DNA of 64,000 nt from Colletes latitarsis (GCF_051014445.1 NW_027488385.1:806001-870000); one strand, 5' to 3'. Shown: positions 1 to 11,443, counted from the first letter of the stretch. A program made the numbers and translations. Notes: generated by a model from the sequence alone, not told the origin.

Positions 1-55
1 CATGCGTTATCCTCTAAAATATTCATCCAAACCAGGCTTAATGGACTGTTTCAGT

Positions 56-65
56 GTGGTACCAC
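56..65. other. Palindromic core GTGGTACCAC (example)
   Basis: A perfect 10-bp palindrome at monomer position 55-64, containing a GGTACC site. It recurs in most monomers along the window. Families with GTGGTCCCAC, GTTGTACTTC, GTAGTATCAC or GTGGACCCAC have lost the symmetry. Known: short dyad symmetries are enriched in centromeric satellites that lack CENP-B boxes. Any role here is inference. Confidence 0.9.
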
Positions 66-160
66 ATTACTACGTGATCCAAACCAGAAAAAACCCAGGA
101 TCCGTTCAACAAGTATGTGAAGAATTCGAAAGTATGAGCCTGATGAGAGCAAATCCCAGA

Positions 161-177
161 CCTAACCTAGACCTAAC
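161..177 (-). repeat. Monomer tail with telomere-like TTAGG words (example)
   Basis: The tail CCTAACCTAGACCTAAC reads GTTAGGTCTAGGTTAGG on the minus strand, so it carries two TTAGG words 11 bp apart. The same tail, or a variant with CCTATCCCAGACCTAAC or CCTAACCCAGACCTAAC, closes essentially every monomer. It resembles degenerate arthropod-type (TTAGG) or plant-type (TTTAGGG) telomere sequence. The resemblance is short and may be chance. Confidence 0.6.
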
Positions 178-353
178 ATGCGTTATCCTCTAGAATATTT
201 ATCAAGACCAGGTTTAATTGAATGTTTCAGTGTGGTACCACTTTACTACGTGATCCAGAGCAGAAAAAACCCTCGATCAGGTCAACATCTTTGTTAAAAC
301 TGCGAAAGTATGACCCTGATGAGGGCAAATCCCAGGCCTAACCTAGACCTAAC
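178..353 (+). repeat. Representative monomer, CTCGATCAGG family
   Basis: A complete 176-bp monomer of a distinct family. The left half reads TTTATCAAGACCAGG followed by TTGAATG; the palindrome is followed by CTTTACTACG; the right half carries CCCTCGATCAGGTCAACAT and then GTTAAAACTGCG instead of the usual GGATCCGTTCAACAAG. This copy has the private variant CATCTTTG where relatives have CATGTATG. The variant is shared with the copy at 3173, which marks the two as recent duplicates. Other family members lie near 4760, 9340, 9870, 14968, 16730, 18314, 52490, 55820 and 59345. Confidence 0.9.
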
Positions 354-529
354 TTGCGTTATCCTCTAAAATATTGATCGAAACCAGGTTTAATTGACTG
401 TTTCAGTGTGGTACCACATTACTACGTCATACAATCCAGAAACAGCCCAGGATCTAGCCATCAAGTATGAGAAATATGCGAAAGAATGTGCCTGATGAGA
501 GCAAATCCCAGACCTACCCTAGACCTAAC
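354..529 (+). repeat. Representative monomer, AAACAGCCC family
   Basis: A complete 176-bp monomer. It has GATCGAAACCAGG on the left, ATACAATCCAGAAACAGCCC in the A-rich tract and GGATCTAGCCATCAAG on the right. A related form has GCGTGG in place of GTGTGG at the palindrome and GCCATGAAG on the right, for example near 1960, 17625, 24500, 39106, 42275 and 53535. The TACGTCATAC spelling in this copy is shared with copies near 3420, 5350, 8000, 9590 and 12045. Confidence 0.88.
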
Positions 530-705
530 ATGAATTATTCTCTAAAATATTGATCGAAACCAGGTTTAATTGACTGTTTCAGTGTTGTACTTCATTACTA
601 CGTGATGCAATCCAGAAAAAGCCCAGGATCTAGCCATCAAGTATGAGAAATATGCGAAAGAATGAGCCTGATGAGGGCAAATCCTAGACCTAACCCAGAC
701 CTAAC
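530..705 (+). repeat. Representative monomer, TTGTACTTC family
   Basis: A complete 176-bp monomer starting ATGAATTATTC rather than ATGCGTTATCC. The palindromic core is replaced by GTTGTACTTCATTAC, so the GGTACC dyad is lost. The tract reads GATGCAATCCAGAAAAAGCCC, and the right half GGATCTAGCCATCAAG then GAGAAATATGCGAAAGAATG and GATGAGAGC. This family is common in 1-15 kb and 23-32 kb, and often has GCGTTGTCCTCTAAGATATT at its start. Confidence 0.88.
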
Positions 706-881
706 ATGCGTTATCCTCTAAAATGTTTATCAAGACCAGGTTTAATTGAATGTTTCAGTGTAGTATCACACTACTACGTGACCCAAACCAGAAAAAACCC
801 AGGATCTGTTCAACAAGTATGTGAAAAACGCGAAAGTATGAGCCTGATGAGGGCAAATCCCGGACCTATCCCAGACCTAAC
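706..881 (+). repeat. Representative monomer, AATGTTTATCAAG family
   Basis: A complete 176-bp monomer with AAATGTTTATCAAGACC on the left, GTAGTATCACACTACTACG at the core (GGTACC dyad broken), GACCCAAACC, then GTGAAAAACGCG and CCCGGACCTATCCC on the right. Near-identical copies start at 3701, 5462, 8282 and 12148, with further relatives near 6176, 10396 and 12855. These copies make good anchors for the long-range duplications in the first 15 kb. Confidence 0.9.
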
Positions 882-966
882 TTGCGTTATCCTCTAAAAT
901 ATTGATCGAAACCTGGTTTAATCGACTATTTCAGTGTGGTACCACATTACTATGTGATCCAAACCA

Positions 967-3129
967 GAAAAAAACCCAGGATCCGTTCAACAAGTATGTG
1001 AAGAATTCGAAAGTATGAGTCTGAAGAGTGAAAATCCCAGACCTAACCTAGACCTCACATGCGTTATCCTCTAAAATATTGATCCAAACCAGGTTTAATG
1101 GACTGTTTCAGTGTGGTACCACACTACTACGTGATCCAAACCAGAGAAAACCCAGGATCTGTTCAACAAGTATGTAAAAAACGCGAAAGTATGAGCCCGA
1201 TGAGGGCAAATCCCAGACCCATCCCAGAGCTAACTATGCGTTATCCTCTAAAATATTGCTCAAAACCAGGTTTAATTGACTGTTTCAGTGTGGTACCACA
1301 TTACTATGTGATCCAAACCAGAAAAAACCCAGGATCCGTTCAACAAGTATGTGAAGAATTCGAAAGTATGAGTCTGAAGAGTGAAAATCCCAGACCTAAC
1401 CTAGACCTCACATGCGTTATCCTCTAAAATATTGATCCAAACCAGGTTTAATGGACTGTTTCAGTGTGGTACCACACTACTACGTGATCCAAACCAGAAA
1501 AAACCCAGGATCCGTTCAACAAGTATGTGAAGAATGCGAAAGTATGAGGCTGATGAGTGAAAATCCTAGGCCTACCCTAGACCTAACATGCGTTATCCTC
1601 AAACATATTGATCGAAACCTGGTTTAATCGACTGTTTCAGTGTGGTACCACATTACTATGTGATCCAAACCAGAAAATAACCCAGGATCTGTTCAACGAG
1701 TATGTGAAGTGTGCGAAAGTATGAGCCTGATGAGGGCAAATCTTAGACCTAACCCAGACCTAAGATGCGTTATCCTCTAAAATATTTATCCAGAACAGGT
1801 TTCATTGAATGTTTCAGTGTGGTACCACTTTGCTACGTGATCCAATCCAGAAATAGCCCAGGATCTAGCCATGAAGTATGAGAAATATGCGATAGTAAGA
1901 GCCTGATGAGGGCAAATCCTAGACCTATCCCAGACCTAACTTGCGTTATCCTCTAAAATATTGATCGAAACCAGGCTTAATTGACAGTTTCAGCGTGGTA
2001 CCACATTACTACGTGATACAATGCAGAAACAGCCCAGGATCTAGCCATGAAGTATGAGAAATATGCGAAAGTATGAGCCTGATGAGGGCAAATCCTAGAC
2101 GTAACCCAGACCTAACATGCGTTATCCTCTAAAATATTTATCAAGACCAGGTTTAATTGAATGTTTCAGTGTGGTACCACATTACTACGTGATCCAAACC
2201 AGAAAAAACCCAGGATCCGTTCAACAAGTATGTGAAGAATGCGAAAGTATGAGTCTCATGAGCGAAAATTCCAGACCTAACCTAGACCTAACATGCGTTA
2301 TCCTCTAAAATATTGATCCAAACCAGGTTTAATGGACTGTTTCAGTGTGGTACCACACTACTACGTGATCCAAACCAGAAAAAACCCAGGATCTGTTCAA
2401 CAAGTATGTGAAAAACGCGAAAGTATGAGCCTGATGAGGGCAAATCCCAGACCAATCCCAGACCTAACTTGCGTTGTCCTCTAAGATATTGATGGAAACC
2501 ATGTTTAATTGACTGTTTCAGTGTTGTACTTCATTACTACGTGATGCAATCCAGAAAAGGCCCAGGATCTAGCCATCAAGTATGAGAAATATGCGAAAGA
2601 ACGAGCCTGATGAGAGCAAATCCCAGACCTAACCTAGACCTAACAAGAATTCTTCTCTAAAATATTGATCGAATCCAGGTTTAATTGACTGTTTCAGTGT
2701 GGACCCTCATTACTTCGTGATCCAAACCAGAAAAAACCCAGGATCCGTTCAACAAGTATGTGAAGAATGCGAAAGTATGAGTCTGATGAGGTCAAATCCC
2801 AGACCAATCCCAGACTTAACTTGCGTTATCCTCTAAGATATTGATCGAAACCATGTTTAATCGACTGTTTCAGTGTGGTACCACATTACTACGTGATCCA
2901 AACCAGAAAAAACCCACGATCAGTTCAGCAAGTATGAGAAGAATGCGAAAGTATGAGTCTGATGAGTGAAAATCGCGGGGCTAACCTAGACCTAACATGC
3001 GTTATCCTTTAAAATATTGATCCAAACCAGGTTTAATTGACTGTTTCAGTATTGTACTTCATTACTACGTGATACAAACCAGAAAAAACCCAGGATCTGT
3101 TCAACAAATATGTGAAAAACGCGAAAGAA
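967..3129 (+). repeat. Satellite monomers without a close local partner
   Basis: About 12 monomers of mixed families (GATCCAAACC/ATGGACTG, TTTATCAAG, AAACAGCCC, TTGTACTTC). A local two-monomer echo is visible: GAAGAATTCGAAAG with CTGAAGAGTG occurs at about 1000-1030 and again at about 1355-1385, 352 bp apart. Nothing else but satellite was seen. Confidence 0.85.
1110..1125. other. Perfect 16-bp palindrome AGTGTGGTACCACACT (example)
   Basis: In monomers with CACTACTAC rather than CATTACTAC after the core, the palindrome extends to 16 bp, AGTGTGGTACCACACT, which equals its own reverse complement. It recurs, for example, near 1460, 2350, 4090, 5160, 7280, 46020, 48120, 50060 and 61500. It is long enough to form a small hairpin in single-stranded DNA or RNA. 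Confidence 0.92.
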
Positions 3130-3961
3130 TGAGCCTGATGAGAGCAAATCCCAGACCTAACCTAGACCTAACATGCGTTATCCTCTAGAATATTTATCAA
3201 GACCAGGTTTAATTGAATGTTTCAGTGTGGTACCACTTTACTACGTGATCCAGAGCAGAAAAAACCCTCGATCAGGTCAACATCTTTGTTAAAACTGCGA
3301 AAGTATGACCCTGATGAGGGCAAATCCCAGGCCTAACCTAGACCTAACTTGCGTTATCCTCTAAAATATTGATCGAAACCAGGTTTAATTGACTGTTTCA
3401 GTGTGGTACCACATTACTACGTCATACAATCCAGAAACAGCCCAGGATCTAGCCATCAAGTATGAGAAATATGCGAAAGAATGTGCCTGATGAGAGCAAA
3501 TCCCAGACCTACCCTAGACCTAACATGAATTATTCTCTAAAATATTGATCGAAACCAGGTTTAATTGACTGTTTCAGTGTTGTACTTCATTACTACGTGA
3601 TGCAATCCAGAAAAAGCCCAGGATCTAGCCATCAAGTATGAGAAATATGCGAAAGAATGAGCCTGATGAGGGCAAATCCTAGACCTAACCCAGACCTAAC
3701 ATGCGTTATCCTCTAAAATGTTTATCAAGACCAGGTTTAATTGAATGTTTCAGTGTAGTATCACACTACTACGTGACCCAAACCAGAAAAAACCCAGGAT
3801 CTGTTCAACAAGTATGTGAAAAACGCGAAAGTATGAGCCTGATGAGGGCAAATCCCGGACCTATCCCAGACCTAACTTGCGTTATCCTCTAAAATATTGA
3901 TCGAAACCTGGTTTAATCGACTATTTCAGTGTGGTACCACATTACTATGTGATCCAAACCA
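3130..3961 (+). repeat. Segmental copy A2 (pairs with 135-966)
   Basis: Second copy of the 0.8-kb segment described at 135-966. Its distal part also belongs to a longer pairing with 7991-9482, so it was copied in at least two separate events. Confidence 0.88.
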
Positions 3962-4900
3962 GAAAATAACCCAGGATCCGTTCAACAAGTATGTGAAGAA
4001 TGCGAAAGTATGAGTCTGATGAGTGAAAATCCCAGGCCTGACCTAGACCTAACATGCGTTATCCTCTAAAATATTGAGCGAAACCAGGTTTAATGGCCTG
4101 TTTCAGTGTGGTACCACACTACTACGGGATCCGAACCAGAAAAAACCCAGGATCTGTTCAACAAGTATGTGAAAAACGCGACAGTATGAGCCTGATGAGG
4201 GCAAATCCCAGACCTATCCCAGACCTAACTTGCGTTGTCCTCTAAAATATTGATGGAAACCAGGTTTAATTGACTGTTTCAGTGTTGTACTTCATTACTT
4301 CGTGATGCAATCCAGAAAAAGCTCAGGATCTAGCCATCAAGTATGAGAAATATGCGAAAGAATGAGCCTGATGAGAGCAAATCCCAGACCTATCCCAGAC
4401 CTAACTTGCGTTATCCTCCAAAATATTGATCGAAACCAGGTTTAATTGACTGTTTTAGTGTGGTACCACATTACTACGTGATCCAAACCAGAAAAAGCCC
4501 AGGATCTGTCAAACAAATATGTGAAAAACGCGAAAGTATGAGCCTGATGAGGGCGAATCCCAGTCCTATGCCAGACCTAACTTGCGTTGTCCTCTAAGAT
4601 ATTGATGGAAACCAGGCTTAATTGACTATTTCAGTGTTGTACTTCATTACTACGTGATGCAGTCCAGAAAAAGCCCAGGATATAGCCATCAAGTATGAGA
4701 AATATGCGAAAGAATGACCCTGATGAGAGCAAATCCCAGACCTAACCTAGACCTAACATGCGTTATCCTCTAAAATATTTATCAAGACCAGGTTTAATTG
4801 AATGTTTCAGTGTGGTACCACTTTACTACGTGATCCAAAGCAGAAAAAACCCTCGATCAGGTCAACATGTATGTTAAAACTGCGAAAGTATGACCCTGAT
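3410..4900 (+). repeat. Segmental copy B1 (pairs with 7991-9482, 26-monomer offset)
   Basis: About 1.5 kb (8.5 monomers) shared with 7991-9482 at a constant offset of 4581 bp. Shared markers include CCCGGACCTATCCC, GGGATCCGAACC, GACAGTATGAG, AAAGCTCAGG, CAGTCCTATGCCAG and GGATATAGCCATC. The pair separates where this copy has GAGGTCAAATCCCAGACC and the other GAGTGCAAATCCCAGG. Confidence 0.88.
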
Positions 4901-5179
4901 GAGGTCAAATCCCAGACCAAACCCAGACTTAACTTGCGTTATCCTCTAAGATATTGATCGAAACCAGGTTTAATCGACTGTTTCAGTGTGGTACCACATT
5001 ACTACGTGATCCAAACCAGAATAAACCCAGGATCAGTTCAGCAAGTATGAGAAGAATGCGAAAGTATGAGTCTGATGAGTGAAAATCCCAGGGCTAACCT
5101 AGACCTAACATGCGTTATCCTCTAAAATATTGATCCAAACCAGGTTTAATGGACTGTTTCAGTGTGGTACCACACTACT

Positions 5180-7955
5180 ACGTGATACAAGCCAGAAAAA
5201 ACCCAGGATCTGTTCAACAAGTATGTGAAAAACGCGAAAGTATGAGCCTGATGAGGGCGAATCCCAGACCTATGCCAGACCTAACTTGCGTTGTCCTCTA
5301 AGATATTGATGGAAACCAGGTTTAATTGACTGTTTCAGTGTGGTACCACATTACTACGTCATACAATCCAGAAAAAGCCCAGGATCTAGCCATCAAGTAT
5401 GAGAAATATGCGAAAGAATGAACCTGATGAGGGCAAATCCTAGACCTAACCCAGACCTAACATGCGTTATCCTCTAAAATGTTTATCAAGACCAGGTTTA
5501 ATTGAATGTTTCAGTGTAGTATCACACTACTACGTGACCCAAACCAGAAAAAACCCAGGATCTGTTCAACAAGTATGTGAAAAACGCGAAAGTATGAGCC
5601 TGATGAGGGCAAATCCCGGACCTATCCCAGACCTAACTTGCGCTATCCTCTAAAATATTGATCGAAACCTGGTTTAATCGACTGTTTCAGTGTGGTACCA
5701 CATTAGTATGTGATCCAAACCAGAAACTAACCCAGGATCTGTTCAACGAGTATGTGAAGTGTGCGATAGTATGAGTCTGATGAGGGCAAATCCCAGACCT
5801 ATCCCAGACCTAACATGCGTTATCCTCTAAAATATTTATCAAGACCAGGTTTAATTGATTGTTTCAGTGTGGACCCACATTACTACGTGAACCAAACCCG
5901 AAAAAACCCAGGATCCGTTCAGTAAGTATGTGAGGAATGCGAAACTATGAGTCTGATGAGTGAAAATCCCAGGCCTAACCTAGACCTAACATGCGTTGTC
6001 CTCAAAAATATTGATCGAAACCTGGTTTAATCGACTGTTTCAGTGTGGTACCACATTACTATGTGATCCAAACCAGAAAATAACCCAGGATCTGTTCAAC
6101 GAGTATGTGAAGTGTGCGAAAGTATGAGTGTGATGAGGGCAAATCCCAGACCTATCCCAGACCTAACATGCGTTATCCTCTAAAATGTTTATCATGACCA
6201 GGTTTAATTGAATGTTTCAGTGTAGTATCACACTACTACGTGACCCAAACCAGAAAAAACCCAGGATCTGTTCAACAAGTATGTGAAAAACGCGAAAGTA
6301 TGAGCCTGATGAGGGCAAATCCCGGACCTATCCCAGACCTAACTTGCGTTATCCTCTAAAATATTGATCGAAACCTGGTTTAATCGACTGTTTCAGTGTG
6401 GTACCACATTAGTATGTGATCCAAACCAGAAAATAACCCAGGATCTGTTCAACGAGTATGTGAAGTGTGCGATAGTATTAGTCTGATGAGGGCAAATCCC
6501 AGACCTATCCCAGACCTAACATGCGTTATCCTCTAAAATATTTATCAAGACCAGGTTTAATTGATTGTTTTAGTGTGGACCCACATTACTACGTGAACCA
6601 AACCCGAAAAAACCCAGGATCCGTTCAGTAGGTATGTGAGGAATGCGAAACTATGAGTCTGATGAGTGAAAATCCCAGGCCTAACCTAGACCTAACATGC
6701 GTTGTCCTCAAAAATATTGATCGAAACCTGGTTTAATCGACTGTTTCAGTGTGGTACCACATTACTATGTGATCCAAACCAGAAAAAACCCAGGATCCGT
6801 TCAACAAGTATGTGAAGAATGCGAAAGTATGAGTCTGATGAGTGAAAATCCCAGGCCTAACCTAGACCTAACATGCGTTATCCTCAAAAATATTGATCGA
6901 AACCTGGTTTAATCGACTGTTTCAGTGTGGTACCACATTACTATGTGATCCAAACCAGAAAATAACCCAGGATCTGTTCAACGAGTATGTGAAATGTGCG
7001 AAACTATGAGTCTGATGAGGGCAAATCCCAGACCTATCCCAGACCTAACATGCGTTATCCTCTAAAATATTTATCAAGACCAGGTTTAATTGATTGTTTC
7101 AGTGTGGACCCACATTACTACGTGATCCAAGCCAGAAAAAACTCAGGATTCGTTCAACAAGTATGTGAAGAATGCGAAAGTATGAGTCTGATGAGTGAAA
7201 AAACCAGGCCTGACCTAGGCCTAACATGCGTTATCCTCTAAAATATTGAGCGAAACCAGGTTTAATGGACTGTTTCAGTGTGGTACCACACTACTACGGG
7301 ATCCAAACCAGAAAAAACCCAGGATCTGTTCAACAAGTATGTGAAAAACGCGACAGTATGAGCCTGATGAGGGCAAATCCCAGACCTATCCCAGACCTAA
7401 CTTGCGTTGTCCTCTAAAATATTGATGGTAACCAGGTTTAATTGACTGTTTCAGTGTTGTACTTCATTACTACGTGATCCAAACCAGAAAAAACCCAGGA
7501 TCAGTTCAGCAAGTATGAGAAGAATGCGAAAGTATGAGTCTGATGAGTGAAAATCCCAGGGCTAACCTAGACCTAACATGCGTTATCCTCTAAAATATTG
7601 ATCCAAACCAGGTTTAATGGACTGTTTCAGTGTGGTACCACACTACTACGTGATACAAGCCAGAAAAAACCCAGGATCTGTTCAACAAGTATGTGAAAAA
7701 CGCGAAAGTATGAGCCTGATGAGGGCGAATCCCAGACCTATGCCAGACCTAACTTGCGTTGTCCTCTAAGATATTGGTGGAAACCAGGTTTAATTGACTG
7801 TTTCAGTATTGTACTTCATTACTACGTGATACAAACCAGAGAAAACCCAGGATCTGTTCAACAAATATGTGAAAATCGCGAAAGTATAAGCCTGATGAGG
7901 GCGAATCCCAGACCTATGCCAGACCTAACTTGCGTTGTCCTCTAAGATATTGATG
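5180..7955 (+). repeat. Segmental copy C1 (pairs with 11866-14818)
   Basis: About 2.8 kb shared with 11866-14818. The offset is 6686 bp (38 monomers) on the left and 6863 bp (39 monomers) on the right, so the second copy has one extra monomer, inserted near 13400-13577. Shared markers include CGCTATCCTC, GTTTATCATGACC, GATAGTATTAG, TTCAGTAGGTATG, AAAACCAGGCCTGACC and ATATTGGTGG. Part of it is also present at 10208-11640. Internally, 5640-6000 is echoed about 706 bp later (4 monomers). Confidence 0.88.
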
Positions 7956-7990
7956 GAAACCAGGTTTAATTGACTGTTTCAGTGTTGTAC

Positions 7991-9482
7991 CACATTACTA
8001 CGTCATACAATCCAGAAACAGCCCAGGATCTAGCCATCAAGTATGAGAAATATGCGAAAGAATGTGCCTGATGAGAGCAAATCGCAGACCTAGCCTAGAC
8101 CTAACATGAATTATTCTCTAAAATATTGATCGAAACCAGGTTTAATTGACTGTTTCAGTGTTGTACTTCATTACTACGTGATGCAATCCAGAAAAAGCCC
8201 AGGATCTAGCCATCAAGTATGAGAAATATGCGAAAGAATGAGCCTGATGAGGGCAAATCCTAGACCTAACCCAGACCTAACATGCGTTATCCTCTAAAAT
8301 GTTTATCAAGACCAGGTTTAATTGAATGTTTCAGTGTAGTATCACACTACTACGTGACCCAAACCAGAAAAAACCCAGGATCTGTTCAACAAGTATGTGA
8401 AAAACGCGAAAGTATGAGCCTGATGAGGGCAAATCCCGGACCTATCCCAGACCTAACTTGCGTTATCCTCTAAAATATTGATCGAAACCTGGTTTAATCG
8501 ACTATTTCAGTGTGGTACCACATTACTATGTGATCCAAACCAGAAAATAACCCAGGATCCGTTCAACAAGTATGTGAAGAATGCGAAAGTATGAGTCTGA
8601 TGAGTGAAAATCCCAGGCCTGACCTAGATCTAACATGCGTTATCCTCTAAAATATTGAGCGAAACCAGGTTTAATGGACTGTTTCAGTGTGGTACCACAC
8701 TACTACGGGATCCGAACCAGAAAAAACCCAGGATCTGTTCAACAAGTATGTGAAAAACGCGACAGTATGAGCCTGATGAGGGCAAATCCCAGACCTATCC
8801 CAGACCTAACTTGCGTTGTCCTCTAAAATATTGATGGGAACCAGGTTTAATTGACTGTTTCAGTGTTGTACATCATTACTACGTGATGCAATCCAGAAAA
8901 AGCTCAGGATCTAGCCATCAAGTATGAGAAATATGCGAAAGAATGAGCCTGATGAGAGCAAATCCCAGACCTATCCCAGACCTAGCTTGCGTTATCCTCC
9001 AAAATATTGATCGAAACCAGGTTTAATTGACTGTTTTAGTGTGGTACCACATTACTACGTGATCCAAACCAGAAAAAACCCAGGATCTGTCAAACAAATA
9101 TGTGAAAAACGCGAAAGTATGAGCCTGATGAGGGCGAATCCCAGTCCTATGCCAGACCTAACTTGCGTTGTCCTCTAAGATAGTGATGGAAACCAGGTTT
9201 AATTGACTATTTCAGTGTTGTACTTCATTACTACGTGATGCAGTCCAGAAAAAGCCCAGGATATAGCCATCAAGTATGAGAAATATGCGAAAGAATGACC
9301 CTGATGAGAGCAAATCCCAGACCTAACCTAGACCTAACATGCGTTATCCTCTAAAATATTTATCAAGACCAGGTTTAATTGAATGTTTCAGTGTGGTACC
9401 ACTTTACTACGTGATCCAAAGCAGAAAAAACCCTCGATCAGGTCAACATGTATGTTAAAACTGCGAAAGTATGACCCTGATG
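7991..9482 (+). repeat. Segmental copy B2 (pairs with 3410-4900)
   Basis: Second copy of the 1.5-kb segment at 3410-4900. Scattered differences include GATCTAAC for GACCTAAC near 8630 and GATAGTGATGG for GATATTGATGG near 9180. Confidence 0.88.
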
Positions 9483-10207
9483 AGTGCAAATCCCAGGCCT
9501 AACCTAGACCTAACTTGCGTTATCCTCTAAAATATTGATCGAAACCAGGTTTAATTGACTGTTTCAGTGTGGTACCACATTACTACGTCATACAATCCAG
9601 AAACAGCCCAGGATCTAGCCATCAAGTATGAGAAATATGCGAAAGAATGTGCCTGATGAGAGCAAATCCGAGACCTAACCTAGACCTAACATGAATTATT
9701 CTCTAAAATATTGATCGAAACCAGGTTTAATTGACTGTTTCAGTGTTGTACTTCATTACTACGTGATGCAATCCAGAAAAAGCTTAGGATCTAGCCATCA
9801 AGTATGAGAAATATGCGAAAGAATGAGCCTGATGAGAGCAAATCCCAGACCTAACCTAGACCTAACATGCGTTATCCTCTAAAATATTTATCAAGACCGG
9901 GTTTAATTGAATGTTTCAGTGTGGTACCACTTTACTACGTGACCCAAAGCAGAAAAAACCCTCGATCAGGTCAACATGTATGTTAAAACTGCGAAAGTAT
10001 GACCCTGATGAGTGCAAATCCCAGACCAATCCCAGACCTAACTTGCGTTGTCCTCTAAGATATTGATGGAAACCAGGTTTAATTGACTGTTTCAGTGTTG
10101 TACTTCATTACTACGTGATGCTATCCAGAAAAAGCCCAGGATCTAGCCATCAAGTATGAGAAATATGCGAAAGAACGAGCCTGATGAGAGCAAATCCCAG
10201 GCCTAAC
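9483..10207 (+). repeat. Mosaic satellite linking blocks B2 and D
   Basis: Four monomers of the AAACAGCCC, TTGTACTTC and CTCGATCAGG families. They resemble 360-700 and 4600-4900 but without one long collinear partner. Only satellite is present. Confidence 0.8.
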
Positions 10208-10372
10208 CTAGACCTAACATGCGTTGTCCTCAAAAATATTGATCGAAACCTGGTTTAATCGACTGTTTCAGTGTGGTACCACATTACTATGTGATCCAAA
10301 CCAGAAAATAACCCAGGATCTGTTCAACGAGTATGTGAAGTGTGCGAAAGTATGAGTCTGATGAGGGCAAAT

Positions 10373-10395
10373 CCCAGACCTATCCCAGACCTAAC
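10373..10395 (+). repeat. Internal 11-bp direct repeat in monomer tail (example)
   Basis: CCCAGACCTAT is followed directly by CCCAGACCTAA, two imperfect 11-bp units forming the last part of the monomer. The same 11-bp register is visible in the AGACCTAACCT / AGACCTAACAT version. Loss of one unit at two places (10721-10740 and 47521-47540) shows that it behaves as a slippage-prone repeat. Confidence 0.85.
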
Positions 10396-10720
10396 ATGCG
10401 TTATCCTCTAAAATGTTTATCATGACCAGGTTTAATTGAATGTTTCAGTGTAGTATCACACTACTACGTGACCCAAACCAGAAAAAACCCAGGATCTGTT
10501 CAACAAGTATGTGAAAAACGCGAAAGTATGAGCCTGATGAGGGCAAATCCCGGACCTATCCCAGACCTAACTTGCGTTATCCTCTAAAATATTGATCGAA
10601 ACCTGGTTTAATCGACTGTTTCAGTGTGGTACCACATTAGTATGTGATCCAAACCAGAAAATAACCCAGGATCTGTTCAACGAGTATGTGAAGTGTGCGA
10701 TAGTATTAGTCTGATGAGGG

Positions 10721-10740
10721 CAAATCCCAGACCTAACATG
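10721..10740 (+). other. 11-bp unit deletion in monomer tail
   Basis: Here CAAATCCCAGACCTAACATG has a single 11-bp unit where neighbours have two. The offset to the homologous block near 6 kb falls from 4228 to 4217 bp across this point, which confirms an 11-bp loss. Confidence 0.88.
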
Positions 10741-11266
10741 CGTTATCCTCTAAAATATTTATCAAGACCAGGTTTAATTGATTGTTTCAGTGTGGACCCA
10801 CATTACTACGTGAACCAAACCCGAAAAAACCCAGGATCCGTTCAGTAGGTATGTGAGGAATGCGAAACTATGAGTCTGATGAGTGAAAATCCCAGGCCTA
10901 ACCTAGACCTAACATGCGTTGTCCTCAAAAATATTGATCGAAACCTGGTTTAATCGACTGTTTCAGTGTGGTACCACATTACTATGTGATCCAAACCAGA
11001 AAATAACCCAGGATCTGTTCAACGAGTATGTGAAGTGTGCGAAAGTATGAGTCTGATGAGGGCAAATCCCAGACCTATCCCAGACCTAACATGCGTTATC
11101 CTCTAAAATATTTATCAAGACCAGGTTTAATTAATTGTTTCAGTCTGGACTCACATTACTACGTGATCCAAACCAGAAAAAACCCAGGATCCGTTCAACA
11201 AGTATGTGAAGAATGCGAAAGTATGAGTCTGATGAGTGAAAATCCCAGGCCTAACCTAGACCTAAC

Positions 11267-11443
11267 ATGCGTTATCCTCAAAAATATTGATCGAAACCTG
11301 GTTTAATCGACTGTTTCAGTGTGGTACCACATTACTATGTGATCCAAACCAGAAAATAACCCAGGATCTGTTCAACGAGTATGTGAAGTGTGCGAAAGTA
11401 TGAGTCTGATGAGGGCAAATCCCAGACCTATCCCAGACCTAAC
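11267..11443 (+). repeat. Representative monomer, AAATAACCC / GAAGTGTGCG family
   Basis: A complete 177-bp monomer with GATCGAAACCTGGTTTAATC on the left, TACTATGTGATCC (CpG changed to TpG) after the palindrome, GAAAATAACCCAGG in the tract, and CGAGTATGTGAAGTGTGCG on the right. It is one of the most abundant families, present in every zone except most of 15-22 kb. It is often followed by a monomer starting with TTTATCAAGACC or GATCGAAACC. Confidence 0.88.

Larger units (their letters stand above)
135..966 (+). repeat. Segmental copy A1 (pairs with 3130-3961, 17-monomer offset)
   Basis: The segment from the CTCGATCAGG monomer at 178 to about 966 reappears at 3173-3961 with an offset of 2995 bp (17 monomers plus 3 bp). 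Shared private variants are CATCTTTG, GAATGTGCCTG, CCTACCCTAG and ACTATTTCAG. I found no difference in the first two monomers compared. Homology ends where this copy has GAAAAAAACCC and the other has GAAAATAACCC. Confidence 0.88.

Noticed and set aside
2..193. 63-codon open frame starting ATGCGTTATCC, repeated at many positions
   Set aside because: It spans one monomer plus 16 bp, exists only where TGA happens to be TTA, ends at a fixed TAA of the next monomer, and shifts frame each monomer. No gene structure, promoter or signal was seen. It is a by-product of satellite sequence.
1098..1427. 109-codon open frame across two monomers
   Set aside because: The frame continues only because of a one-base difference (CTAACTATGCG near 1231-1241) that restores register between two monomers. 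It is still satellite sequence repeated twice.
11037..11306. 89-codon open frame, one of the longest seen
   Set aside because: It begins at a GTG in the preceding monomer and is lengthened only because the next copy has TCCTCAAAAATATTG, which removes the usual TAA. GTG starts are not expected in a eukaryotic satellite.
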